Source: Ascidiaceihabitans donghaensis
Lineage (GTDB): Bacteria; Pseudomonadota; Alphaproteobacteria; Rhodobacterales; Rhodobacteraceae
Length of the DNA stretch: 64,000 nt
Direction: 5' to 3'
Assembly: GCF_900302465.1 (NCBI RefSeq)
Contig: NZ_OMOR01000001.1
Location: 930,001-994,000 of the forward strand
Under the pieces are notes generated by a model that saw only the letters and a program-made list of their open reading frames with translations, did no database searches and was not told the DNA's origin. This document shows, in pieces, positions 45,915 through 54,117 of the stretch (within the stretch, counting starts at the first letter, position 1; every line of letters begins with the position of its first letter). The translations under genes were made by a program, and so were the position numbers.

Positions 45915-47195
45915 ATGGCTTTGGACAATGGCATCGCGCAATATGAAGCACCCGAGAAAGACTTGTACGAAATGGGGGAAATGCCGCCCATGGGTTACGT
46001 CCCTCAGAAGATGTATGCGTGGACCATCCGCCGTGAACGCCACGGTGAACCTGACACAGCCATGATGGAAGAAGTCGTCGACGTGCCAACGCTCGACAGC
46101 CACGAAGTGCTGGTTCTGGTGATGGCAGCAGGCGTGAACTACAACGGTGTTTGGGCGGCTCTTGGTCAACCGATCAGCCCGTTTGACGGCCACAAACAGC
46201 CTTACCATATTGCGGGTTCCGACGCGGCGGGTATCGTTTGGGCTGTTGGTGACAAGGTGAAGCGCTGGAAAGTCGGCGATGAAGTGGTCATTCACTGCAA
46301 CCAGGATGACGGCGATGATGAGCATTGCAACGGTGGCGACCCGATGTTTTCGACCAGCCAGCGCATCTGGGGATATGAGACGCCTGATGGATCGTTTTCC
46401 CAGTTCACAAACGTGCAAGCGCAGCAGCTCATGCCACGCCCAAAGCACCTAACGTGGGAAGAGGCTGCTTGCTACACGCTGACGCTGGCCACGGCGTACC
46501 GCATGTTGTTCGGTCATGAACCCCACGATTTAAAACCTGGCCAAAACGTTTTGGTCTGGGGGGCATCTGGCGGTTTGGGATCCTATGCGATCCAATTGAT
46601 TAACACTGCGGGTGCCAATGCCATTGGTGTGATTTCTGACGAAAGCAAACGCGACTTTGTTATGGGGCTGGGCGCTAAAGGGGTTCTGAACCGCAAAGAT
46701 TATAACTGCTGGGGCCAACTGCCCACGGTGAATACCCCCGAATACGCCGCTTGGTTCAAAGAAGCCCGCAAGTTTGGCGCGGCAATCTGGGAAATCACAG
46801 GCAAAGGCAACAACGTCGATATGGTCTTTGAACACCCCGGCGAAAGCACGTTCCCGGTGTCCACGCTTGTGTGCAAAAAGGGCGGCATGGTTGTGATCTG
46901 TGCGGGCACAACGGGCTTCAACCTGACGTTTGATGTGCGCTACATGTGGATGCACCAGAAGCGCTTGCAAGGATCGCACTTTGCGCATCTGAAACAAGCG
47001 TCTGCGGCCAACAACCTGATGGTTGAGCGCCGATTGGACCCGTGTATGTCCGAAGTTTTTGCTTGGAATGACTTGCCCGCGGCACACATGAAAATGCTGC
47101 GCAACGAACACAAGCCCGGCAACATGTCTGTTCTTGTGCAATCGCCCAAAACCGGTTTGCGTACGTTGGAAGATGTGTTGGACGCCAAAAAGTAA
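45915..47195 (+). CDS. ccrA: Crotonyl-CoA carboxylase/reductase
   Basis: The 426-residue enzyme makes ethylmalonyl-CoA from crotonyl-CoA, CO2 and NADPH, the committed step of the ethylmalonyl-CoA pathway. It is a medium-chain reductase with VNYNGVWAALGQP (substrate site), GSDAAGIVWAVGD, and the NADPH loop VWGASGGLGSYAIQL. FEHPGESTFPVS is a Ccr-specific stretch. I chose the ATG at 45915 with TGGAGG 5 bases upstream. Closed by a terminator at 47226-47260. Confidence 0.96.
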   Translation: MALDNGIAQYEAPEKDLYEMGEMPPMGYVPQKMYAWTIRRERHGEPDTAMMEEVVDVPTLDSHEVLVLVMAAGVNYNGVWAALGQPISPFDGHKQPYHIAGSDAAGIVWAVGDKVKRWKVGDEVVIHCNQDDGDDEHCNGGDPMFSTSQRIWGYETPDGSFSQFTNVQAQQLMPRPKHLTWEEAACYTLTLATAYRMLFGHEPHDLKPGQNVLVWGASGGLGSYAIQLINTAGANAIGVISDESKRDFVMGLGAKGVLNRKDYNCWGQLPTVNTPEYAAWFKEARKFGAAIWEITGKGNNVDMVFEHPGESTFPVSTLVCKKGGMVVICAGTTGFNLTFDVRYMWMHQKRLQGSHFAHLKQASAANNLMVERRLDPCMSEVFAWNDLPAAHMKMLRNEHKPGNMSVLVQSPKTGLRTLEDVLDAKK

Positions 47196-47225
47196 CCTCT
47201 TCAACCGTTCAGGTTGAAATTGAAG

Positions 47226-47260
47226 CGCCCGCGAATCAGTCAAATCTGACGCGGGCGTTT
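47226..47260 (+). terminator. Rho-independent terminator of ccr
   Basis: CGCCCGCG (47226-47233) pairs with CGCGGGCG (47250-47257), with an inner TCAG/CTGA stem, followed by TTT. It lies about 30 bases after the ccr stop. Confidence 0.8.
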
Positions 47261-47374
47261 CGCGTTTCATGGCCACTCATTTGCATTCAGAGACTTACAA
47301 AACGCGGCCTCCCTATTTCTGGGGAGTGGGAATAGGGGAATTTCTTATCAGAAAGCTCGCATGTTATAGTTGTG

Positions 47375-47390
47375 TTAACCAATCGTTAAC
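47375..47390 (+). promoter_or_regulatory. CtrA-type box upstream of the luxR locus
   Basis: TTAACCAATCGTTAAC is a perfect TTAA-N7-TTAA site, made of the direct repeat GTTAACCA. It ends 20 bases before the small ORF that precedes luxR, so it would overlap the promoter. In Dinoroseobacter and Rhodobacter, CtrA and quorum sensing are linked; control here is inference from the motif. Confidence 0.65.
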
Positions 47391-47410
47391 CAACTAAAGG
47401 TGTAGCTGTT

Positions 47411-47617
47411 ATGAGAAGTGACTGGATTTTAGACGTTCTGACGGACTTGAAAACCTTTGCACGTGCAAATGAGCTTATGGCACTTGCCGAACAGCTTGAT
47501 GACACAGCAATCGTTGCCATGGCCGAGATCGCTGCCAAAAATGAAAGGCTACACGGCCGACGCCATGAAAACGATTACGCAGTTGGAAACCATATTGGAG
47601 GAACTGGAGCAAGCTGA
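47411..47617 (+). CDS. Small protein upstream of luxR, function unknown
   Basis: The 68-residue protein starts MRSDWILDVLTDLKTFARAN and continues LMALAEQLDDTAIVAMAEIAA. AAAGGTG lies at a good distance before the ATG. I recall similar small ORFs before luxR genes of Roseobacter-group bacteria. Its 3' part overlaps the luxR start region in another frame (up to 77 bases), so its last residues may not be under separate selection, and the two genes may be translationally coupled. Confidence 0.6.
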   Translation: MRSDWILDVLTDLKTFARANELMALAEQLDDTAIVAMAEIAAKNERLHGRRHENDYAVGNHIGGTGAS

Positions 47618-48287
47618 AGGCGTTGAGGCGCTTCAAACGGCAATAGAACATCTAAGAGACCAGATGGCTGTGGATCACATGGTCTATCATTGGGTGGACA
47701 GTTCAGGTGACCACTATGGCTGTGGCACTTACGCTGACGCCTGGCGCGAACGTTATCTGGAAATGAACTACATCCGTATCGATCCGGTCATTGTCGGGTG
47801 TTTTCAAATTTTTCACGCGGTTGACTGGAAGCGGCTGGATTGGTCATCCAAAGCGTCACGCAGTTTCCGCGAAGATTCGATGAAACACGGCATCGGAAAC
47901 CAGGGGTTCAGTATTCCGATCCGTGGCCCTGCCGGGCAATTCGCGCTATTCACGATCAGCCACACCTGCGACGATGCCTCATGGGAAGCATTTACAAGCG
48001 AAAATCGCCGGGACCTGATCCTGATCGCGCATTTCTTTAATCAACAGGCTCTGGAGCTGGAAAAAGGGCGCAAACCGTTTATTCAGTCGGCGTCATTGTC
48101 ACCGCGTGAAGTCGATGCCATGACGTTGCTGGCTTTGGGACACAGCCGGGCTCAGGTCGCGGATGAATTGTCGATTTCGGAGCATACGGTGCGCGTTTAC
48201 ATCGAAAGTGCGCGCTTCAAACTTGGGGCGATGAACACGACACATGCTGTTGCACGCGCTTTGAGCAGGGGGTTGATCGTGGTGTGA
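47565..48287 (+). CDS. luxR: LuxR-type quorum-sensing regulator
   Basis: The 240-residue protein has an N-terminal acyl-homoserine-lactone-binding domain (VYHWVDSSG, TYADAWRERYLEMNYIRIDPVI with the conserved Trp, Tyr and Asp) and a C-terminal HTH (LSPREVDAMTLLALGHSRAQVADELSISEHTVRVYIE). It should bind the signal made by the adjacent luxI product. The start is uncertain: ATG at 47565 (MKTITQLETI) or at 47541; neither has a clear ribosome site, and both lie inside the small upstream ORF, suggesting coupled translation. Confidence 0.9.
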   Translation: MKTITQLETILEELEQAEGVEALQTAIEHLRDQMAVDHMVYHWVDSSGDHYGCGTYADAWRERYLEMNYIRIDPVIVGCFQIFHAVDWKRLDWSSKASRSFREDSMKHGIGNQGFSIPIRGPAGQFALFTISHTCDDASWEAFTSENRRDLILIAHFFNQQALELEKGRKPFIQSASLSPREVDAMTLLALGHSRAQVADELSISEHTVRVYIESARFKLGAMNTTHAVARALSRGLIVV

Positions 48288-48427
48288 CCCGACACCCCTA
48301 AGAATCGCCCGGACCCCCCCGTTGCGCAATCAATTAATCTATCGTACGGGTTGAATATTACACATTAACACACGCATAGGTAATACTTGCTTCAGGTCAG
48401 TGACCGAATTGGACAAGGAGAGCCCCA

Positions 48428-49066
48428 ATGCTGCGATATGTTTATGCCAACGATCTTTACCAATATCCCCAACTTGCAGCGTCCATGTTTCGCGACCGTG
48501 CAGACCAATTCAAGACCCGTTTGGGCTGGGAGGTTTCTGTGGACGAGCACGGGTTCGAAAAGGACCAATACGACGAGCTGAACCCGCTTTACGTGATCTG
48601 GGAAAACGCAGATGGGTCCCATGGGGGATCGATGCGGTTTTTACCGACAACAGGGCGGACGATGGTTAACGAACATTTCAGCCATGTTATAGGCGGCGGC
48701 GAAGTTCGCAGCCCACTGATCTGGGAATGCACACGGTTTTGTCTGTCTCGCACTGCAAGCAGCCGCATGGCCGCCCTTTTGGTGGTCGCGTGTGGTGAAG
48801 TCATGCATCATTTCAACGTCGAGCACTTTGTTGGTGTTTTTGACGCCCGTATGGTTCGCATTTATCGCATGCTTGGTGCGTCCCCTGACGTACTTGGGCG
48901 GGATGGTGCAGGCCGTGATCAGGTCAGTGTGGGTCTGTGGCACTATGATGCGGCAGATCGCAACAAAGTCCTGCGCCGCGCTGGCGTGTCTCTTGCTTTG
49001 TCCCAGCTATGGTTCGACCGGTCGTTTGGCGCGGATGATGCGCAAGATTTAGCACAAAGCGCCTAA
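48428..49066 (+). CDS. luxI: Acyl-homoserine-lactone synthase
   Basis: The 212-residue enzyme makes an N-acyl-homoserine lactone from SAM and an acyl carrier. The invariant LuxI residues are present: Arg24, Phe28, Trp34, Asp46, Asp49, Arg70, Glu100 and Arg103. AGGAG lies 8 bases upstream of the ATG. The 140-base gap after luxR contains a short palindrome GGTCAGTGACC (48395-48405) but no clear lux box. The acyl chain length cannot be read from the sequence. Confidence 0.95.
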   Translation: MLRYVYANDLYQYPQLAASMFRDRADQFKTRLGWEVSVDEHGFEKDQYDELNPLYVIWENADGSHGGSMRFLPTTGRTMVNEHFSHVIGGGEVRSPLIWECTRFCLSRTASSRMAALLVVACGEVMHHFNVEHFVGVFDARMVRIYRMLGASPDVLGRDGAGRDQVSVGLWHYDAADRNKVLRRAGVSLALSQLWFDRSFGADDAQDLAQSA

Positions 49067-49118
49067 TATTCCGCAAAACCCTGTGGTGGTGTGCGCATGC
49101 CCTCTGTAGGGTCGCGCC

Positions 49119-50660
49119 ATGACCTCTACAGCCATTACATTCTCGGACGATCAGGCGAATGCCTATGACAGCATCGCAGAAATGCTGCGTTTGGCGGGGA
49201 TCGATTTAGACGATAGCTTGCTTTTGCCTCCAAAGGGGACGGCGTCCTCTGTGATGGGTGTCACGGGCAAGGCTGGGTCAGGGAAAACCCTTTTGCTGGC
49301 GGAACTCTATAAGGCGCTTGAAGGCGCCGGTGTTGACGTCGTTTCGGGGGATTACGAAAGCAAAAAGCGCAAGGACAAGCGCACGCTGGCCATTTTGGCG
49401 CCGACGAACAAAGCTGCGTCTGTTTTGCGTTTGCGCGGAGTGCCTGCAACGACGATTCACCGTATTTTGTACACGCCTGTGTATGATCCCGAATATGAAC
49501 GGATCGCAGAATGGCTGGCGGGTAACGGTGAACGCCCCGAAATTGAGGGTCTGACGGACCTTGCATTGGACCGCGCAGCGGCTTTCTATGCGGGTAACAA
49601 ATCTATTCCCGGTGCGCTTGCGGCCGCTGGATTGCGCGGATCCGATTTTATTACCGGCTGGAAGCGACGCGAAGAACCGCTGGACATCGGTTTCATCGAT
49701 GAAAGTTCGATGCTGGACGACAAGCAATTCGAAGACCTGAAAGAGATTTTTCCGACACTTTTGCTTTTTGGTGATCCCGCGCAGCTGGCGCCTGTGAAGC
49801 AGTCAGGTACGATGGTCTTTGACAAACTGCCTGACACGCGCATCCTGAATTTGAACAGGGTACACAGGCAGACCGCAGACAATCCGATCTTGGATTTGGC
49901 TCATGCTTTGGCTGACCCCAGTCTTGAGTTTCACCAGTTTGAAAAGATGGTCGAAGATGCGGCCCAAAAAGATGAACGCGTTGTATGGGGGCAACGTGTG
50001 GAAGTCGATTTGATGGCCCGCAGTCCTGTGTTGGTATGGCGCAATGCCACCCGCATCCGTTTGATCAATGCGTTTCGCAATGTTTATGGTGCGCCGGAAG
50101 ACGCTTTGGCGGAAGGCGAACCTTTGATTTGTGACGGGATTGAGCTGCCGATGAAGCACCGCAAAAAACGTCTCGATCTAGAGGCGCGGGGGCTGATCAA
50201 AGGGGCACAGGTTGTTTACCTGGGCGAAGGCCGTAAACCGGGGTTTTCGCGTTTGCATGTGATGGGTGCCGAAGACCCACAAGTCAGTGCCGCATCTATT
50301 GTTAAAATTGAAAAGCCGGATGAAGAAGAACCCTTTATTCCCTTTGCTGCCCGTATGGGCGCCACGTTTTTGCACGGTGCGGCGGTGACCATTCACAAAG
50401 CGCAGGGGTCCCAATGGGACACTGTTCAAGTGTTCGCCCCCGACTTGTTTGTGGCGGCGCGTATGGGGCGCATGGAAGCGGGGCAACCCCTGTGGAAACG
50501 TCTTGCTTACGTGGCAATAACACGAGCACAAAACCGGTTGATCTGGGTCGTGCGTAACCGTTTGTCGAAGCCCACGGAACCTTTGCGTGTGGATGATTTG
50601 CGCAGTGTGGCGCCTGCACCTTTGACATTGGCTCAAGAAGAACCGGAGGAATTTTTATGA
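49119..50660 (+). CDS. RecD-like ATP-dependent DNA helicase
   Basis: The 513-residue SF1 helicase has Walker A GKAGSGKT (50-57), motif Ia LAPTNKAASVL, Walker B IGFIDESSMLDD, motif III LLFGDPAQLAPV, and C-terminal TIHKAQGSQWDTV and YVAITRAQNRL (motifs V and VI). This is the short RecD2/AAA_30-plus-UvrD_C_2 layout without RecBC partners. It likely acts in DNA repair. It overlaps the SDR gene (ATGA). Confidence 0.9.
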   Translation: MTSTAITFSDDQANAYDSIAEMLRLAGIDLDDSLLLPPKGTASSVMGVTGKAGSGKTLLLAELYKALEGAGVDVVSGDYESKKRKDKRTLAILAPTNKAASVLRLRGVPATTIHRILYTPVYDPEYERIAEWLAGNGERPEIEGLTDLALDRAAAFYAGNKSIPGALAAAGLRGSDFITGWKRREEPLDIGFIDESSMLDDKQFEDLKEIFPTLLLFGDPAQLAPVKQSGTMVFDKLPDTRILNLNRVHRQTADNPILDLAHALADPSLEFHQFEKMVEDAAQKDERVVWGQRVEVDLMARSPVLVWRNATRIRLINAFRNVYGAPEDALAEGEPLICDGIELPMKHRKKRLDLEARGLIKGAQVVYLGEGRKPGFSRLHVMGAEDPQVSAASIVKIEKPDEEEPFIPFAARMGATFLHGAAVTIHKAQGSQWDTVQVFAPDLFVAARMGRMEAGQPLWKRLAYVAITRAQNRLIWVVRNRLSKPTEPLRVDDLRSVAPAPLTLAQEEPEEFL

Positions 50661-51370
50661 AGTCCATCATCATCACAGGTGCGAGTTCAGGGATTGGCCG
50701 TGCCACAGCAGAGCTGTTTTTGGAAGGCGGTTGGCAGGTGGGCTTGATCGCGCGGCGTGGGGAGGTGTTGGAAGACATCGCCAACACATACGATACGGCC
50801 ATTGCTTTGCCAGCGGATGTTACAGACGCTGATGCGATGTCGGCGGCGTTTGCAGCCTTCACATCGCAGGCAGGCAGATTGGATGCCTTGTTCAACAATG
50901 CCGGTATGTTCGGTCCGTCCGCTCCCATTGATGAGGTGCCTTTGGACCAATGGATGCAAGTGTTGAACGTCAATGTGGGGGGCATGTTCATCGCCGCACA
51001 GCTTGCTTTTGCGCAGATGCGTGCCCAAACCCCGCAAGGGGGCCGCATCATCAACAACGGATCATTGTCCGCCCATGTGCCGCGGCCCAATTCAGTCTGC
51101 TATACGACCACAAAACACGCGGTGTCAGGACTTACCAAAACGATTTCGCTGGACGGGCGGGCCTGTAACGTGGCCTGTGGGCAAATTGATATTGGAAATG
51201 CTGAAACGGACATGGTTGCGGCATTAAAGTCCACACAGACTGAGATGCCGACAATGGATGTGCGTCATGCCGCAGAAGCCGTTTTGCATATGGCAGAGTT
51301 GCCGTTGAATGCGAATGTGCAATCCATGACCGTTATGGCGTCGCAAATGCCTTACATCGGGCGGGGATAA
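50657..51370 (+). CDS. Short-chain dehydrogenase/reductase
   Basis: The 237-residue protein has the cofactor loop TGASSGIG (8-15), NNAG in LFNNAGMFGP and the catalytic YTTTK (Tyr-x-x-x-Lys). These are classical SDR features. The start GAGGAATTTTTATG overlaps the helicase stop. The substrate is unknown. It converges on the TIGR02186 gene with a 6-base gap. Confidence 0.9.
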   Translation: MKSIIITGASSGIGRATAELFLEGGWQVGLIARRGEVLEDIANTYDTAIALPADVTDADAMSAAFAAFTSQAGRLDALFNNAGMFGPSAPIDEVPLDQWMQVLNVNVGGMFIAAQLAFAQMRAQTPQGGRIINNGSLSAHVPRPNSVCYTTTKHAVSGLTKTISLDGRACNVACGQIDIGNAETDMVAALKSTQTEMPTMDVRHAAEAVLHMAELPLNANVQSMTVMASQMPYIGRG

Positions 51371-51376
51371 GCGAAC

Positions 51377-52126
51377 CTACTGACGGATCAAACTAAAGAC
51401 CGCAGAGGCGCCCCAACCGGCGGCGATCGCAATCGCAAGTGACATCAGGCCGTACAAAAACGCGTTTTCATGTGCCAGATTGTACAACCAGCGTTCCAAA
51501 CCAACCTTTTTGACTGGAATGCTTGTTGTGTACAAATCCACAATCTGACCGTTGCGTGTCAGGTAAATCTCGGTTTTGTAATCGCCTTCGGTCAAGTTCG
51601 CAGGCAGGGTGATCCGGGTTTGAAACAGGGTGTCCTGCGTCAAGTTCACAGAGCCTTCAAGCGTTTGGTACAGGTTGTTGGCTTCGCGGATGCGGATCAA
51701 AGATTGGATGAACGCGGTGCTGCCACCTTCTGCCGGTCCAACCGACCGGATGGCCCGATTGATGGTGATCCGCGTGTTTATGTCTTCGCTTTCCGCCAGA
51801 ATATCGGCCAAGGGTGCATTCGTGGCAACGGCGTAAAAAGTCGGGGCAATATCAATGTCGACGGATGCCGCATTCACCCAAATCCCAAGTTTTTTGTCTT
51901 TGCGGCGCACGGTGACCGGCTGGTCGGGGCCGGCAACTGTGACGATGACGCCTAGGTCGCCTTCAATCAACGGCCCAACTTCGCGTTTGATCGCGCCAAA
52001 CAGCAAAATTTCAGCACCGTTAAAGGTGGCTGTGATGTCGATTTCATCGCGGCTTTTACCAAGAACGACTTCTTCGGCCATGACAGGCATAGCCAAAAAG
52101 ACAAATGCAAGAAGCAATCTAAGCAT
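51377..52126 (-). CDS. TIGR02186 family membrane-anchored protein
   Basis: The 249-residue protein has a signal peptide (MLRLLLAFVFLAMPVMA), a beta-rich periplasmic part (EEVVLGKSRDEIDITATFNGAEILLFGA) and a C-terminal membrane helix (ENAFLYGLMSLAIAIAAGWGASAVF). It matches TIGR02186, which commonly sits beside TauE/SafE permease genes in alphaproteobacteria, as here: it starts 1 base after the TauE stop. A partner role in transport is inferred from this. Confidence 0.87.
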   Translation of the reverse strand: MLRLLLAFVFLAMPVMAEEVVLGKSRDEIDITATFNGAEILLFGAIKREVGPLIEGDLGVIVTVAGPDQPVTVRRKDKKLGIWVNAASVDIDIAPTFYAVATNAPLADILAESEDINTRITINRAIRSVGPAEGGSTAFIQSLIRIREANNLYQTLEGSVNLTQDTLFQTRITLPANLTEGDYKTEIYLTRNGQIVDLYTTSIPVKKVGLERWLYNLAHENAFLYGLMSLAIAIAAGWGASAVFSLIRQ

Positions 52127-52127
52127 C

Positions 52128-53042
52128 TTAGTGCCCCCCCGCCGCGCCAAGTGAATAGAGCTCGGATGGTTGCAACAATAAATCCAATGCCAGCTTGCCA
52201 CATACTGCCAGCACCATAAGGGCCAGCAAAATACGCAACTGTTCAGCTTTCATTTTGACGCCAATGCGTGTCCCTATCTGGGCGCCAACGACACCGCCAA
52301 CCAGCAAAAGAACGGCCAGAACCACATCAACTGTGTAGTTGGTGGTGGCGTGCAGCATGGTGGTGAATGCGGTCACAAAAATGATCTGGAACAGCGATGT
52401 ACCAACAACAACTTTTGTGGGCATGCCCAGTAGATAAATCATGGCCGGTACCATGATAAAACCGCCGCCTACGCCCATGATGGCTGCCAGAACACCGACG
52501 GCGACCCCCACAATCAGGGGCGGGATGACGGAGATATACAAACCGGACACACGGAACCGCATTTTGAAGGGTAAGCCGTGAATCCAATTGTGCTTTTTGC
52601 GTTTTGGAACAACACCTTTGGATGTCTTACGGATGGCGTTCAAGCTTTCGATGAACATCAACCCGCCAATGACACCAAGGAAAACAACATAGCATAGTTT
52701 GACCAGCAAATCGACTTGGCCCTGCGCTTTGAGGTAGTTGAACACAACGACACCCAACGCGGCCCCTATAAGACCACCAATCAACAAGACAGTGCCCATC
52801 CTTAGATCGACTGTCTTTCGTCTGAAGTGTGCCAGAACCCCGGAAAACGACGATGCCACAATCTGGTTTGCTTCCGTTGCAACAGCGACTGCAGGGGGGA
52901 TGCCAATAAAGAACAACAAAGGCGTCATAAGGAACCCGCCCCCGACACCGAACATGCCAGACAGGATACCAACGATGCCCCCAAGCCCCAAAAGGAGGAA
53001 GGCATTGACCGAGACTTCGGCGATGGGAAGGTAGATTTGCAT
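52128..53042 (-). CDS. TauE/SafE-family membrane permease
   Basis: The 304-residue protein has about eight to nine helices and the two TauE signature repeats GILSGMFGVGGGFLMTPLLFF and GVLAAIMGVGGGFIMVPAMIYLLG. It probably exports a sulfur-containing organic anion or sulfite. The ATG at 53042 (MQIYLPIAE) has AGGAGG just upstream; an earlier in-frame start is weaker. It forms a unit with the TIGR02186 gene. It differs clearly from the shorter TauE at 27806. Confidence 0.88.
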   Translation of the reverse strand: MQIYLPIAEVSVNAFLLLGLGGIVGILSGMFGVGGGFLMTPLLFFIGIPPAVAVATEANQIVASSFSGVLAHFRRKTVDLRMGTVLLIGGLIGAALGVVVFNYLKAQGQVDLLVKLCYVVFLGVIGGLMFIESLNAIRKTSKGVVPKRKKHNWIHGLPFKMRFRVSGLYISVIPPLIVGVAVGVLAAIMGVGGGFIMVPAMIYLLGMPTKVVVGTSLFQIIFVTAFTTMLHATTNYTVDVVLAVLLLVGGVVGAQIGTRIGVKMKAEQLRILLALMVLAVCGKLALDLLLQPSELYSLGAAGGH

Positions 53043-53145
53043 GAACCCTCCTAAACCTGTCCCCCTTAACAAATCAATAGGCGTGCTGCGTTGCAACAAA
53101 CAGGATGGATGGAAACCTCCAAACTGGACTTATCGAAATCGGCTG

Positions 53146-54117
53146 TTACCGCTCTTTGACATAAGGCTCACCGCCCGCGCGTGGCGGAATGGCCTTGCCT
53201 ACAAACCCGGCCAAAATCACCACCGTCATGATGTAGGGCAGGGCGCCTAAAAGCTGACCTTGCACCTTGATCCCGATCACGGTTTCGATCAGATCAGGTC
53301 GTAGTTCCAACGCTTGGAACAGTCCAAACAGCAAAGTTGCATAAAGCGCATACCAAGGGCGCCATTTCGCAAAGATCAACGCGGCAAGGGCAATAAACCC
53401 GCGGCCTGCCGACATGTCTTTCACGAAACCGGCTTGCAATGCGGTGGACAGGTAAGCCCCTGCAATACCACATAAAATACCGCAAATCGCAACGGCCGCA
53501 TACCGTAGGCCCACCACGGAAACACCGGCCGTATCCACCGCCGCAGGGTTTTCACCCACGGCCCGCAAACGCAGGCCGAAACGTGTGCGAAACAGCAACC
53601 ACCATGTGAAAGGCACGGCTGCGAAGGCGACGTAGACCAAAATCGAATGGCCGGAAATAAGTTCGGCGTAGATCGGGCCAAACACCGGCACACCGCTTAG
53701 TGTTTCCGCAAAAGGCAGGGTGATGGGTTCAAACCGCCCCCCCCCAATCAAAGACGGCGTGCGCCCGCCTTGTTTGAACCAGGCTTGGGCGATCAAAACG
53801 GTCAAACCAGCGGCCAAAAAATTTATCGCAACACCTGAAATCAGTTGATTGCCGCGGAACGTGATCGACGCAAGGCCGTGCACAACGCTCAGAACCATGG
53901 ACGCACCAATGCCTGCCAACAACCCGATCCACACGTTTCCTGTAATTGCGGCGATGGCGGCAGACATGAAAGCAGCAGCAAGCATTTTGCCTTCCAGACC
54001 GATGTCGAAGATGCCTGCGCGTTCCGAAAACAAGCCTGCAAGACAGGCCAACAGCAAAGGAACAGCAAGGCGAACCGAAGAATCAAACACTTGAAGAAGG
54101 GTTAGAAAATCCATCAC
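53146..54117 (-). CDS. BMP-type ABC transporter permease (second)
   Basis: The 323-residue permease has about eight to ten helices and matches the branched-chain-amino-acid/nucleoside permease family (LFSERAGIFDIGLEGKMLAAAF, GNQLISGVAINFLAAGLTVL, FGLRLRAVGENPAAVDTAGV). It pairs with the permease at 54114. Start is either GTG 54117 or ATG 54114, both overlapping the upstream stop; GGAGGG lies upstream. Confidence 0.9.
   Translation of the reverse strand: MMDFLTLLQVFDSSVRLAVPLLLACLAGLFSERAGIFDIGLEGKMLAAAFMSAAIAAITGNVWIGLLAGIGASMVLSVVHGLASITFRGNQLISGVAINFLAAGLTVLIAQAWFKQGGRTPSLIGGGRFEPITLPFAETLSGVPVFGPIYAELISGHSILVYVAFAAVPFTWWLLFRTRFGLRLRAVGENPAAVDTAGVSVVGLRYAAVAICGILCGIAGAYLSTALQAGFVKDMSAGRGFIALAALIFAKWRPWYALYATLLFGLFQALELRPDLIETVIGIKVQGQLLGALPYIMTVVILAGFVGKAIPPRAGGEPYVKER

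Noticed and set aside
48288-48427. A lux box upstream of luxI
   Set aside because: I searched the gap for a 20-bp imperfect inverted repeat of the lux-box type and saw only a short GGTCAGTGACC palindrome close to the ribosome site; not convincing.
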